Source of the DNA: Pseudobutyrivibrio ruminis DSM 9787 | GTDB taxonomy: Bacteria > Bacillota > Clostridia > Lachnospirales > Lachnospiraceae | Reading direction: 5' to 3' | Assembly: GCF_900218035.1 (NCBI RefSeq) | Contig: NZ_OBMR01000008.1 | Span: 124,001 to 188,000 of the forward strand | DNA: 64,000 nt | Shown here: positions 26,288-35,624 of the stretch, one piece after another | Layout of the letters: the number at the start of each line of letters is the position of its first letter | Numbering within the stretch: position 1 is the first letter of the stretch | Notes under the pieces: model-generated | What the model was told of the DNA's origin: nothing | The model's input: only the letters and a program-made list of their open reading frames with translations | Database searches by the model: none | Program-made: the position numbers and the translations under genes

Positions 26288-27883
26288 ATGAATATTAATG
26301 AGATAATTGCTGAGGGCAAGAAGACAGCCCTTGGTATTGAGTTTGGCTCGACAAGAATCAAAGCAGTTCTCGTTGATGAGGAGAATAAGGTTTTGGCTCA
26401 GGGGGATCATGAATGGGAGAATCATTTAGATAATGGTATTTGGACATATCCTCTTGATGAAGTGTGGGCTGGACTTCAGGATTGCTATGCAAAGCTTAAA
26501 AAAGATGTAAACGACAAATATGATGTTAAGCTTACAAAGATTGGTGCCATCGGATTTTCAGCTATGATGCATGGCTATCTTGCATTTGATAAGAATGATA
26601 ATCTTTTGGTTCCATTTAGAACATGGAGAAATACTATCACAGGAGAGGCAGCAGCAGAGCTTAGCAAAGAGCTCAACTTCAACATGCCTCAGCGCTGGAG
26701 TATTTCACATTATTATCAGTGCATCCTTAACAAGGAGCCACATGTAAAAGATGTTGCATACTTCATGACACTTGCTTGCTATGTTCATTTCAAGATGACA
26801 GGCAAGAAGGTAGCAGGTGTTGGTGAAGCATCTGGTATGTTCCCTATCGATTCAAAAACATGCCAGTATGACACAGCAATGCTTGAAAAGTTCAACAAGC
26901 TTGCAGCTGCCCATGGTGTTACTACAAAGGTAGAGGATTTAATGCCAGCTGTTCTTGTGGCAGGTGATGATGCAGGAACACTTACAGAGGAAGGTGCAAA
27001 GCTTCTTGATCCAACAGGAGAGCTTGAGCCAGGCTGCCCACTTGCTCCACCAGAAGGAGATGCAGGTACAGGTATGGTTGCAACAAATGCAGTTTCAGCA
27101 GGCACAGGAAACGTATCTGCTGGTACATCAGTATTCTCTATGGTAGTTTTGGACAAGCCATTATCAAAGCCTTACGAGGAAATTGATATGGTTACAACTC
27201 CTACTGGAGAAGCAGTTGCAATGGTTCACTGCAACAACTGTACATCTGACTTAAATGCATGGGTTGGAATCTTTAAAGAGTTCGCAGATGCATTTGGAAT
27301 GGATGTTTCAATGAACGATATTTATGGAACACTTTATCGCAAGGCTCTTACAGAAGATGCAAACTGCGGTGGCGTTGTTTCGTTCAACTATTTTGGTGGC
27401 GAGCCTGTTGTTAATGTAAACGAAGGTCGTCCGATGGTAGTTAGACAACCAGATGCCAAGTTTAGTCTTGCAAACTTCATGCGCTCAAATCTTTACGGTG
27501 CACTTGGAGTATTAAAGATTGGTAATGATATTCTTCTTAAGGAAGAGCATGTGCCTATCAAGTCTATTACAGGCCACGGCGGATTCTTCAAGACAAAGGG
27601 TGTTGGTCAGTCTGTTCTTGCAGCAGCGCTCAACGCACCTATCACTGTAATGGCTACAGCAGGCGAAGGTGGTGCCTGGGGTATGGCTGTTCTTGCAAAT
27701 TATCTTCTTCGTGAGGACAAGAGCAAGAAGTTACAGGATTACCTTGATGAAAACGTATTTGCAGGTCAGGAATCTACAACAATGGAGCCAGATGCTGATA
27801 TGGTAAAGGGTTACGATGAGTGGATGGTTGACTACCGCAAGGCACTTAAGGCTGAGGCATGCGCAGTGGAGGAATGGAGATAA
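26288..27883 (+). CDS. araB: FGGY-family carbohydrate kinase, probable ribulokinase
   Basis: A 531-residue sugar kinase of the FGGY family. The N-terminal ATPase strand is [17 protein letters not shown]; the second half has [13 protein letters not shown] and the closing [22 protein letters not shown] with GEGGAWGMA. It lies between araA/tal and araD, with which it overlaps (TAATG), so L-ribulose is the most likely substrate. By sequence the type is a clostridial form distinct from E. coli AraB and is sometimes annotated as xylulokinase. The ATG at 26288 follows TTGGGGGAA; an upstream in-frame ATG would fall inside the hairpin. Confidence 0.82.
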   Translation: MNINEIIAEGKKTALGIEFGSTRIKAVLVDEENKVLAQGDHEWENHLDNGIWTYPLDEVWAGLQDCYAKLKKDVNDKYDVKLTKIGAIGFSAMMHGYLAFDKNDNLLVPFRTWRNTITGEAAAELSKELNFNMPQRWSISHYYQCILNKEPHVKDVAYFMTLACYVHFKMTGKKVAGVGEASGMFPIDSKTCQYDTAMLEKFNKLAAAHGVTTKVEDLMPAVLVAGDDAGTLTEEGAKLLDPTGELEPGCPLAPPEGDAGTGMVATNAVSAGTGNVSAGTSVFSMVVLDKPLSKPYEEIDMVTTPTGEAVAMVHCNNCTSDLNAWVGIFKEFADAFGMDVSMNDIYGTLYRKALTEDANCGGVVSFNYFGGEPVVNVNEGRPMVVRQPDAKFSLANFMRSNLYGALGVLKIGNDILLKEEHVPIKSITGHGGFFKTKGVGQSVLAAALNAPITVMATAGEGGAWGMAVLANYLLREDKSKKLQDYLDENVFAGQESTTMEPDADMVKGYDEWMVDYRKALKAEACAVEEWR

Positions 27884-28578
27884 TGTTAGAAGAATTAAAA
27901 AAGCAGGTTTATGAGGCAAACATGGAGCTTCCTAAGCGTGGGCTTGTTACGTATACTTGGGGCAATGTTTCTGGAATCGACAGAGAGTCTGGAATATTTG
28001 CAATTAAGCCATCAGGTGTAGAATACGATGAGCTTAAGCCTGAGGATATGGTGCTTGTAAATCTTGATGGAGAGGTAGTAGAAGGCAAATATAAGCCTAG
28101 TTCAGATACTGCTACACATGTTGAGCTTTACAAAAAGTATGAAAACATCGGTGGTGTGGTTCATACACATTCTACATACGCAGTAGCTTGGGCACAGGCA
28201 GGAAGAGATATTCCTTTATATGGAACAACTCATGCAGATTATTTCTGCGGACCAATCCCATGTACAAGAAACCTTACTCCAGAAGAAATCGATGAAGCAT
28301 ACGAAGTAAACACTGGAAAAGTAATCATCGAAACATTCGAAGAGCGTGGCGTTAATACAAAGTATGTGCCAGGCGTTATCTGCAAGAATCATGGCCCATT
28401 CACATGGGGCAAGGATGCAGACCAGGCAGTATACAACGCAGTAGTACTTGAAGAAGTTGCAAAGATGGCACTCCTCACAGAGCAGGTTAACCCAAAGGTT
28501 GAGCCAGCTCCAGATTGCATCAGAGATAAGCACTTCAATCGTAAGCACGGAGCAAATGCTTATTATGGACAGAACTAA
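27883..28578 (+). CDS. araD: L-ribulose-5-phosphate 4-epimerase
   Basis: A 231-residue class II aldolase-fold enzyme making D-xylulose-5-phosphate, which enters the pentose phosphate pathway. Conserved parts: [40 protein letters not shown], the zinc His pair in [14 protein letters not shown] and [12 protein letters not shown], with the substrate-binding THADYF. The ATG at 27883 overlaps the kinase stop and has GGAGGAATGGAG upstream. It closes the ara operon before a terminator. Confidence 0.95.
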   Translation: MLEELKKQVYEANMELPKRGLVTYTWGNVSGIDRESGIFAIKPSGVEYDELKPEDMVLVNLDGEVVEGKYKPSSDTATHVELYKKYENIGGVVHTHSTYAVAWAQAGRDIPLYGTTHADYFCGPIPCTRNLTPEEIDEAYEVNTGKVIIETFEERGVNTKYVPGVICKNHGPFTWGKDADQAVYNAVVLEEVAKMALLTEQVNPKVEPAPDCIRDKHFNRKHGANAYYGQN

Positions 28579-28593
28579 ATAAAACCAAAATAT

Positions 28594-28630
28594 ATGGCAG
28601 TCTAGAGAATTACTCTAGGCTGCCATTTTT
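28594..28630 (+). terminator. Rho-independent terminator after araD
   Basis: ATGGCAGTCTAGAG and CTCTAGGCTGCCAT form a 14-bp stem (one mismatch) around AATTA, followed by T5. On the minus strand the other flank is also T-rich, so it may serve the convergent AraC gene as well. Confidence 0.88.
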
Positions 28631-28644
28631 GATTCGATATTAAC

Positions 28645-29604
28645 TTATTTTTGAGCGAAATATTCATTTGCACTGAGAGGATGACGGACTTCATTCAATA
28701 TTCTGAATTGTGAAGGCGGGCATCCTGTGCTTTTTTTGAATGCCCTTGTGAATGCATTACAACTTGCAAAGCCGGCTTGATACGAGATATCAGTCACTGT
28801 TAACTCAGGGTTAGACAAAAGGGTGACGGCATAATTAATGCGGGCTTGCTGCAGGTATTGATAAAAGGTCATTCCTGTATAATCGCTAAATATTCTTTCA
28901 AAGTGGTACTTACTAAATCCGGCATAGGAAGCTACTTTTTCAAGCGTGAGCTCCTCTGTAAAATGTTCGGTAATATAAGCGCATGCTTTATCTAATGAGT
29001 CATAATTTTTTAGAGCGGCATGAGATGAAGAAGACTCAGAAGATCTGAAGAGATTAATATTTTTCCCACAGAAAGCAATAAACTTCATCAGCGTTGCGTA
29101 AATCTCTAGCTCATCATATGGCGCTAATTCTGTAAATGCTATTACATCATCCATTTCTTCTTCATGTATGTGGACTGGTGGAGCAGAACCAAAATAAACC
29201 TCCATTATTTCATTTATACAATTACACAGGTAATCGTAAATATCACTAGGACAGGTTGCTTTTTTTATATGAAGAGCTGGATACATAAGATAGAATGCTC
29301 TATCGATTTCTTTGAATGAGCCCAAGCCAGACATATCCGCCTGAATATAGACTCTGTTTCCCGGTGATAGAGAGTAAATTTCATGAAGAACGGTTGGGCA
29401 GATTAAAAGAATATCATCTATATCTACATAATATTCCTGGTTGGCACAAACAACTCTGTAAGGAGCTTCTTTTGGCCAGATAATCTCAATATCTGTGTGC
29501 CAGTGTGCAGGAAAATCAGCATGTAAACGGTTAATAAAAAACCTTAGACTGGTGTTAACTTTGTGCTGTACAGTTTCTTTCGTACTATCATGATGTCTAC
29601 TCAT
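28645..29604 (-). CDS. AraC-family transcriptional regulator
   Basis: A 319-residue regulator. The N-terminal cupin-like domain holds FPAHWHTDIEIIWP and ILLICPTVLHEIYS; the C-terminal DNA-binding domain holds TEELTLEKVASYAGFSKYHF, ERIFSDYTG and the second helix-turn-helix LTVTDISYQAGFASCNAF. Its sensing domain resembles that of the other AraC protein in this island, so the two may respond to related pentose compounds. It is divergent from a sugar-importer operon whose promoter carries 21-bp-spaced direct repeats suited to an AraC dimer. Confidence 0.93.
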   Translation of the reverse strand: MSRHHDSTKETVQHKVNTSLRFFINRLHADFPAHWHTDIEIIWPKEAPYRVVCANQEYYVDIDDILLICPTVLHEIYSLSPGNRVYIQADMSGLGSFKEIDRAFYLMYPALHIKKATCPSDIYDYLCNCINEIMEVYFGSAPPVHIHEEEMDDVIAFTELAPYDELEIYATLMKFIAFCGKNINLFRSSESSSSHAALKNYDSLDKACAYITEHFTEELTLEKVASYAGFSKYHFERIFSDYTGMTFYQYLQQARINYAVTLLSNPELTVTDISYQAGFASCNAFTRAFKKSTGCPPSQFRILNEVRHPLSANEYFAQK

Positions 29605-29896
29605 AAATTATCCCCCTTTTTTACGAAAGCAATCATAGGTTACACAAATTCTTTTATTTGGAGATTATAACACATATATTGCTATGAACGAGGGCAAAAA
29701 GTGGCATATTGTAATGGCAAATTATTGACCAATTAAAAAGGCGTTGTATAAAGTGCATATATAGAATAGCAATTATGGTGTGGTGAATAGCAATTATGCA
29801 CAGGAAAAAATGTGGGGATTAATATACAATTTGTCATAAGAAAGAAGCAAGGGGATGCTTCAAAGAGCTAAAAGCAATATAGAAGGAGGATATTGT
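29605..29896 (+). promoter_or_regulatory. AraC-type control region with two 14-base direct repeats
   Basis: GAATAGCAATTATG occurs at 29764-29777 and 29785-29798, exactly 21 bases apart, and its core ATAGCAAT is inverted at 29678-29685. A downstream TACAAT (29825-29830) would place a -35 right next to the second repeat, the arrangement of AraC-activated promoters. A second candidate promoter is TTGACC (29725-29730) and TATAAA (29747-29752), 16 bases apart. The rest of these 292 bases holds nothing I can assign. Confidence 0.6.
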
Positions 29897-31294
29897 ATGA
29901 ACAAAAAAAGGGTTTTTAGCGCTATCTTAGCGGCAGCATTGACAGTTTCAACGTTTGTTGGATGCGGTGATTCTTCTTCAAGTAATACACCTGCAGTAAA
30001 CACAGGTGCTAAGCAGACTGATGGAAAGAATCTTCCAGAACTTACAACTGAGCCAATGGAAATCGTCCTTTGGGACATCGCTACAGATGAGCCAGCAAAG
30101 AGTACGCAGGAAGGCGCTGTACAGAGATTTATGGCAGACTATCCAAATATAAAGGTAACTCAAGTTCATCAACAGAATGATAACTATAAGCAGCAGCTTG
30201 TAGTTGCTATGAGTTCAGGACAGGCTCCTAACATTTATGTACATTGGGGCGGCGGTCCAATGGCAGAGTATTATAAATCAGGATTTGCTAATGATATTAC
30301 TGATATGTATGCAAAGTATGATCACCCTGATTTCATCGATGCAGCAGTTGCACAGTCAACATATGATGGCAAGATGCTTGCTATTCCATTTGGTGGACTT
30401 TCAGGTTGTGATATTTTCTACAACAAGACAATATTTGAAGAGCTTAACCTTGAGGTTCCAGAGACAATCGATGAGCTCGAAGAAGTATGTGACACTCTTA
30501 AGGCAAACGATATTACACCATTCGCACTTGCAAATGCATCTAAGTGGACAGGTTCTATGTACTATATGTACCTTGTAGCACGTCATTCAGGAAATGCTGA
30601 ATTCGATGCAGCATATACACAGGAAAATGGTGGTTCATTTACAAGTGATGCATTTATCTATGCAGGTACAAAGATTCAGGATTGGGTAAAGAAGGGATAC
30701 TTCCCAGATGGTGTTAACTCACTTTCAGCTGATGACAACCAGGATAGAGCACTTATTTATGATGGTTCTGCTGCAATGATGCTTCACGGTGCATGGCAGG
30801 TATCAGGAATCAAAGCTGATAACGAAGAATGGTACAACGAAAATATCGGTGTATTTAGATTCCCAGAAGATTCAGAAGCAAAAGCTAAGGGCGTTCCTCA
30901 GGATGTAGAAATCGGTACAGCAATCGGTATGGGATTAAGCTTTAATTGCTACAAGGAAGATGGCTCTGTAGATCAGGATATGCTTGATGCATGTTATGTA
31001 CTAGCAACACAGTACTACAATGATGATACATACAATAATGATCAGATTTCTACAGGTACACTTCCATCAATCAAGGGTATGGAAGATACAATTGATGATC
31101 CAAACATGAGAATCATCACAGATGTATTCTTCGATGCATCAAACGTACAGTTATGGTATGACCAGTACTTACCAGCTTCTGTAACAGAAGTACACAAGAA
31201 TTGTATGACAGAATTATTTGGGCTAGAAAAGACTCCTGAAGAAATTGGTCAGGAACAGGATGCGGCGATGCAGAAGGCTATTGCTGAACAATGA
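29897..31294 (+). CDS. Sugar ABC transporter substrate-binding lipoprotein
   Basis: A 465-residue SBP_bac_1 lipoprotein; lipobox FVGC puts the lipidated residue at Cys23, followed by a Ser/Asn linker. Typical features: IVLWDIATDEP, QLVVAMSSGQAPNIYV, MLAIPFGGLSGCDIFYN and SAAMMLHGAWQVSG. The start at 29897 is chosen because it begins the signal peptide and follows AGAAGGAGGA; an ATG 42 bases upstream lacks both. It delivers an oligosaccharide to the two permeases downstream, and the operon ends in a beta-xylosidase, so xylo-oligosaccharides are the likely cargo. Confidence 0.93.
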   Translation: MNKKRVFSAILAAALTVSTFVGCGDSSSSNTPAVNTGAKQTDGKNLPELTTEPMEIVLWDIATDEPAKSTQEGAVQRFMADYPNIKVTQVHQQNDNYKQQLVVAMSSGQAPNIYVHWGGGPMAEYYKSGFANDITDMYAKYDHPDFIDAAVAQSTYDGKMLAIPFGGLSGCDIFYNKTIFEELNLEVPETIDELEEVCDTLKANDITPFALANASKWTGSMYYMYLVARHSGNAEFDAAYTQENGGSFTSDAFIYAGTKIQDWVKKGYFPDGVNSLSADDNQDRALIYDGSAAMMLHGAWQVSGIKADNEEWYNENIGVFRFPEDSEAKAKGVPQDVEIGTAIGMGLSFNCYKEDGSVDQDMLDACYVLATQYYNDDTYNNDQISTGTLPSIKGMEDTIDDPNMRIITDVFFDASNVQLWYDQYLPASVTEVHKNCMTELFGLEKTPEEIGQEQDAAMQKAIAEQ

Positions 31295-31322
31295 TAAACG
31301 ACTGCTGATAATAATTTAAAAA

Positions 31323-31357
31323 ACTGCCCACAGTAATTTGCTCTGTGGGCGGTTTTT
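31323..31357 (+). terminator. Intra-operon terminator-like hairpin after the binding-protein gene
   Basis: ACTGCCCACAG and CTGTGGGCGGT form an 11-bp stem with one G-U pair, followed by T5. It lies between the binding-protein gene and the permeases, so it probably lets only part of the transcripts continue. Confidence 0.8.
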
Positions 31358-31383
31358 GCTAAAAGCGGCAGGAAGGAGATAAT

Positions 31384-32295
31384 GTGAGAAAAGAAAAACA
31401 ATATAGTCTCAAGCAGGCTAAGGCCAGAAGTACAGCTCAAGCTGCTACAGTATTTTTATTACCAGCTCTTTTGCTTATAGCAATTTTTATAGTATATCCG
31501 GTTATTGATACCTTTATTATTAGTGGATACAAATGGAATGGTATTTCTTCAGACAAAGTATTTATAGGATTAGACAATTGGAAAACGCTTATTCATGATG
31601 AAATGTTTTGGAAATCATTTGAACATAACATCATAGTTATGGTTTTCTCAATTCTATTACAGATACCTCTTGGAATGCTTCTTGCTACATTTTTGGATGC
31701 AGGTGGCAAGAAATTTAATTTATTCAAGGTTATTTGGTTCCTTCCATATTTGATGAGTTCGGTTGCAATTGCATTTTTGTTTACCTACGCGCTTGCTACT
31801 AATGGAGGTATGGTATCTTCACTTGCTACCATCATTCATGGAAAAAAGGTAACCGTAGATTTGCTTGGAACAGCACCCAATGCGTTGTTTACAGTCATTG
31901 GTGTAATGGCTTGGCAATTTACACCATTTTATATGGTTTATTTTATAGCTGGATATGGAAATATCGATACTACCATTTACGAAGCAGCCGTCATTGATGG
32001 GGCAACCAGATGGCAGTATATAAAGCATATTGCAATACCTCTACTTGCACCTATTTTCAAAACAGCATGCATCATGTCTTTAATAGGTTCACTTAAGTAC
32101 TTTGATATGATTTGGAACATGACCCAGGGTGGTCCAGCTGGTTCCACAGAACTTATGGCTACATATATGTATAAGCTGTCATTCCAACAGTTTAGTATGG
32201 GCTATGGTTCTACAGTAGCAGCGGGAATGTTTATCCTCATAACCGCTATTGCACTGCTTTTCAACAAAGTATTCAAGGCTAAGGAGGTTTATTAA
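31384..32295 (+). CDS. Sugar ABC transporter permease, MalF type
   Basis: A 303-residue CUT1 permease with six membrane helices. It starts at GTG, preceded by AAGGAG at 31374-31379; no ATG in frame nearby serves better. The EAA loop is TIYEAAVIDGATRWQYIKHI followed by AIPLLAP, and the conserved IWNMTQGGPAGSTELMATYM lies near the end. It pairs with the next permease, 2 bases downstream of its stop. Confidence 0.93.
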   Translation: MRKEKQYSLKQAKARSTAQAATVFLLPALLLIAIFIVYPVIDTFIISGYKWNGISSDKVFIGLDNWKTLIHDEMFWKSFEHNIIVMVFSILLQIPLGMLLATFLDAGGKKFNLFKVIWFLPYLMSSVAIAFLFTYALATNGGMVSSLATIIHGKKVTVDLLGTAPNALFTVIGVMAWQFTPFYMVYFIAGYGNIDTTIYEAAVIDGATRWQYIKHIAIPLLAPIFKTACIMSLIGSLKYFDMIWNMTQGGPAGSTELMATYMYKLSFQQFSMGYGSTVAAGMFILITAIALLFNKVFKAKEVY

Positions 32296-32297
32296 TT

Positions 32298-33137
32298 ATG
32301 ACAAAGGAGCAATTAAAATCAAAGATTGCCTGGGGCGTGGCTATATTCTTTGCTTGCATAATGTTGGTATTAACGCTTACACCATTTTTCTTCATGATAA
32401 TGAATTCTTTCCGTAAGCAGTTTGACATGTTGCAGCAGGGCGTATTTCATTTACCTCACCCATGGTATTTTGATAATTATATAAATGTTGTTAAAAATGG
32501 TTTCTTTGGATATTTCTTACGAAGTGTCATTGTAGTTGGGATTTCATTGGCGTTAATGCTGATTATTTCTGCATTTGCCGCATATCCACTATCAAGAATG
32601 AACTTTAAGCTGAATCCATTAATCTATGCCACAATAGTTGCTATGATGTCAGTTCCAATGCACGTAACATTGATTCCTATTTTCAAACTGACAACAGCCA
32701 TAGGTTTTTATGATTCCTTAAAAGCATTAATAGGACCATACGTTGCGTTTGCCCTTCCAATGTCGGTTTTCATTTTGACAGCATTTATGAAAACTATTCC
32801 AAAGGAGGTAGAGGAATCTGCAGAAATTGATGGATGCAATCGTTTTCAGAATTTCTTTAAGATAATACTTCCGCTTTCAAAATCAGGTTTGTCTACGCTA
32901 GCTATTTACAATGGCGTTTCAATGTGGAATGAGTTTGCTTTTGCAAATACATTGCTGATTACACCAGCAAAAAAGACACTACCACTTGCGCTTGGACAGT
33001 TTAAAGGAGAGCACTCCCTTGATATACCAATTATCCTGGCAGTTCTGACCTTGTCTGTTTTACCTATGATTATTCTATTTATAGTATTTCAAGATAAACT
33101 TGTAAAAGGCATGATGGCAGGAGCGGTTAAAGGATAA
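32298..33137 (+). CDS. Sugar ABC transporter permease, MalG type
   Basis: A 279-residue CUT1 permease. It has six membrane helices, the EAA loop EVEESAEIDGCNRFQNFFKI, and the usual C-terminal MMAGAVKG. It begins 2 bases after the previous stop, with AAGGAGG inside that gene's end, so the two subunits are translated together. No ATPase is encoded in the operon. Confidence 0.93.
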   Translation: MTKEQLKSKIAWGVAIFFACIMLVLTLTPFFFMIMNSFRKQFDMLQQGVFHLPHPWYFDNYINVVKNGFFGYFLRSVIVVGISLALMLIISAFAAYPLSRMNFKLNPLIYATIVAMMSVPMHVTLIPIFKLTTAIGFYDSLKALIGPYVAFALPMSVFILTAFMKTIPKEVEESAEIDGCNRFQNFFKIILPLSKSGLSTLAIYNGVSMWNEFAFANTLLITPAKKTLPLALGQFKGEHSLDIPIILAVLTLSVLPMIILFIVFQDKLVKGMMAGAVKG

Positions 33138-33149
33138 AGGGAGAATAAT

Positions 33150-35144
33150 ATGACAATATACGTAGATGTAAATGCTAAACATGATGGCAACGGAACAGAA
33201 AAGTTGCCTTTTAGAAGAATAAATGAAGCCGCAAAGATAGCCGTCCCAGGGGATGAAATTCTGGTGGCACCGGGAGTTTATAGAGAATATGTAGACCCTA
33301 TAAATGCAGGACTGGAAAACGCACCAATAGCCTATAAAAGTGTTGAGCCACTTGGTGCTGTAATCACTGGAGCTGAAAAGCTAAAAGGCTGGGTAAAATA
33401 CAAGGATGATGTGTGGACAGCCAAAGTGAAAAACAGCATCTTTGGTGGATACAATCCATATACGACTTTGGTATATGGTGATTGGTATTTTGCAACTCCA
33501 AACAAACACACAGGATGTGTCTGGTTAAATGACGAGGCTTTATATGAGGCAGTGAGTATTGAGGAATGCCTTGAAGGTGGAGTATACAAGTGCTCTTGGG
33601 TACCGGAAAAATCAAAAAGAAAATGGTTTGCGTGCCAGAACGATGCACTTGATGAGACTATTTTTTATGTGAATTTTGGCGGAGCGGATCCTAATAAGGA
33701 AAATGTTGAAATCACAGTAAGACGTGAATGTTTCATGCCAAGTAAAGAGGGAGTTAATTATATTACTGTTAGTGGTTTCAATATCAATAAGGCTGCAACA
33801 ACATGGGCTCCTCCAGCAGCATATCAGGATGGTATGATTTCACCTCATTGGAGCAAAGGCTGGATAATTGAGGATTGCGATATCTGGGGTAGCAAATGCG
33901 CGGGCATTTGTGTAGGTCGCTACTTTGATCCAGAAAACAGTAATTTTTATACAACTAAGCATGTTAAAAGTCCTACTCAGATGGAGCGTGATTCTGTATG
34001 TCGTGGACAGTATTATGGTTGGTTGAAAGAGAAAATCGGTGGCCATATAATTCGTCGAAACAATATTCATCATTGTGAACAAGGTGGAATTATCGGTCGT
34101 ATGGGCGGTGTATTTAGTATCATCGAAGATAATCACATTCACCATATCAACAATATGATGGAGCTTGGCGGTGCTGAGATTGCAGGAATAAAAATGCACG
34201 CTGCAATTGATGTTATTATGAGACGTAACCACATTCACCACTGCACAATGGGAATCTGGTGCGACTGGGAAGCACAGGGCACAAGAATCACTCAGAATTT
34301 GTTGCACGATAATCAGTGTCCTGAATTTGCAGAGCAGCTTAAAGGTGGCATGACTTGCCAGGATATATTTGTTGAGGTTGGTCATGGACCAACACTTATC
34401 GACAATAATATTCTTTTATCAGATGTTTCTTTGAGAATAGCTACACAGGGTGTTGCCATGGTTCATAACCTTTGCGCAGGCTCCTTCACATATGTAGGCG
34501 ATGGAACAACTTGGAGATACACTCCTTATCACATGCCGCATCGAACTGAAGTGATGGGATTCATGACAATTCTTCATGGCGATGATCGTATTTATAATAA
34601 TATCTTCATTCAAAAGTGGTCATCAAAGGATTTGGAACTTTTAAATGATTCAGACCCAACAAAGAAATATGTTGAGAATCGAAAGGTTGGTACCTATTGT
34701 TTCGATGAATATCCTACCTATGACCAGTGGATAGAGATGTTTGATATGGACGAGGTATATCCTAATATGATGAAACACGAAGATGCGCACTTTGCACATC
34801 TTCCAGTATGGATTGATGGAAATGCATATTTTGAAGGTGCAAAGCCATGGAAGAATGAAAAGAATGCTTTTGTTGAGGAATCAGAAAAAGCTTATGTAGA
34901 TGTAGTTGAAAAAGATGGCGGATATTTCCTTGATACTAATATTTTTGATTTAATCGAGGACTTCAAGGTAGATATGATTTCAACAGATACATTAGGAAAA
35001 GCTTTTGAGCCACAGCAAAAATTTGAAAATCCTGATGGAACACCAATTATATTTAATTATGATTTTGCTGGCAATCATCGTACAGCGGCGATTATGCCAG
35101 GACCATTCGCTACAAAGGAATTAGCAAAAGAAAGACTGATGTAA
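33150..35144 (+). CDS. Intracellular GH120 beta-xylosidase (right-handed beta-helix)
   Basis: A 664-residue parallel beta-helix protein with no signal peptide. It closely follows what I remember of Thermoanaerobacterium XylC, the founding GH120 enzyme: ATTWAPPAAYQDG, WSKGWIIEDCDIW, IAGIKMHAAIDV and MGIWCDWEAQGTR. The two catalytic acids of the family correspond to Asp372 (in WCDWEAQG) and Glu409 (in IFVEVGHGP); 14 extra residues lie between them compared with XylC. It removes xylose from short xylo-oligosaccharides. It is the last gene of the importer operon, 12 bases after the permease, so it acts on imported substrate. Confidence 0.9.
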   Translation: MTIYVDVNAKHDGNGTEKLPFRRINEAAKIAVPGDEILVAPGVYREYVDPINAGLENAPIAYKSVEPLGAVITGAEKLKGWVKYKDDVWTAKVKNSIFGGYNPYTTLVYGDWYFATPNKHTGCVWLNDEALYEAVSIEECLEGGVYKCSWVPEKSKRKWFACQNDALDETIFYVNFGGADPNKENVEITVRRECFMPSKEGVNYITVSGFNINKAATTWAPPAAYQDGMISPHWSKGWIIEDCDIWGSKCAGICVGRYFDPENSNFYTTKHVKSPTQMERDSVCRGQYYGWLKEKIGGHIIRRNNIHHCEQGGIIGRMGGVFSIIEDNHIHHINNMMELGGAEIAGIKMHAAIDVIMRRNHIHHCTMGIWCDWEAQGTRITQNLLHDNQCPEFAEQLKGGMTCQDIFVEVGHGPTLIDNNILLSDVSLRIATQGVAMVHNLCAGSFTYVGDGTTWRYTPYHMPHRTEVMGFMTILHGDDRIYNNIFIQKWSSKDLELLNDSDPTKKYVENRKVGTYCFDEYPTYDQWIEMFDMDEVYPNMMKHEDAHFAHLPVWIDGNAYFEGAKPWKNEKNAFVEESEKAYVDVVEKDGGYFLDTNIFDLIEDFKVDMISTDTLGKAFEPQQKFENPDGTPIIFNYDFAGNHRTAAIMPGPFATKELAKERLM

Positions 35145-35153
35145 ATACATTAG

Positions 35154-35183
35154 GGAGTCTCTATTTTTTAGAGGCTCCTTTTT
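35154..35183 (+). terminator. Rho-independent terminator after the GH120 gene
   Basis: GGAGTCTCTA and TAGAGGCTCC pair around a T loop with one G-U pair, followed by T5. It separates the xyloside operon from the copper operon. Confidence 0.88.
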
Positions 35184-35203
35184 CATTGTATAAAATTTAA
35201 TTG

Positions 35204-35265
35204 TTGACAAATACCCCATAGGGGTATATTATCGTCTTAACAAAGATGATACCCCTCGGGGGTAT
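35204..35265 (+). promoter_or_regulatory. csoR-copA promoter with two CsoR operators
   Basis: TTGACA (35204-35209) and TATTAT (35227-35232) are 17 bases apart. The spacer is filled by the inverted repeat ATACCCC-ATA-GGGGTAT (35211-35227). A second copy, ATACCCC-TCG-GGGGTAT, lies at 35249-35265 near the expected transcription start. Both match the G/C-rich CsoR operator type (TACCCC...GGGGTA). CsoR bound without Cu(I) would block polymerase; Cu(I) releases it. Confidence 0.92.
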
Positions 35266-35282
35266 ATAAAGGAGTACTAATT

Positions 35283-35612
35283 ATGGGAAATAAGGACGAA
35301 TTAATAGAGGAAACTTGCGAATGCTGTTGCTCTGGCAAGCACAAAAGTCGCGAGGATAAAGAATTTAAGGATTTGATGAATCGCCTGAAAAGAATTGAGG
35401 GACAGGTTCGCGGAGTGGAAAGTATGCTTGAGAAGGATGCCTATTGCACAGATATTCTCATGCAGGTTTCTGCCATTACATCAGCTCTCAATAGCTTCAA
35501 CAAGGTTTTGCTTGCAAATCATGTAAAGACATGCGTTGCAGACAACATCCGCAATGGTGATGAAGAGGTGGTAGACGAGCTTGTAACGGTTCTTCAAAAG
35601 CTAATGAAATAA
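35283..35612 (+). CDS. csoR: CsoR-family copper-sensing repressor
   Basis: A 109-residue all-helical DUF156 repressor. The Cu(I) ligand set Cys-His-Cys is present as Cys55, His80 and Cys84 (KDAYCTDIL, LANHVKTC). The DNA-contacting start NRLKRIEGQVRGVESMLE is typical. An extra N-terminal Cys-rich stretch (CECCCSGKH, 12-20) could add metal binding. It represses its own operon through the two operators upstream and is co-transcribed with copA, 12 bases downstream. Ribosome site AAGGAG. Confidence 0.94.
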   Translation: MGNKDELIEETCECCCSGKHKSREDKEFKDLMNRLKRIEGQVRGVESMLEKDAYCTDILMQVSAITSALNSFNKVLLANHVKTCVADNIRNGDEEVVDELVTVLQKLMK

Positions 35613-35624
35613 GGATGGTGTTAT

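Noticed and set aside
33840-34385. 181-codon minus-strand frame opposite the GH120 gene
   Set aside because: Antisense to a well-conserved enzyme, no ribosome site, no recognisable protein features.
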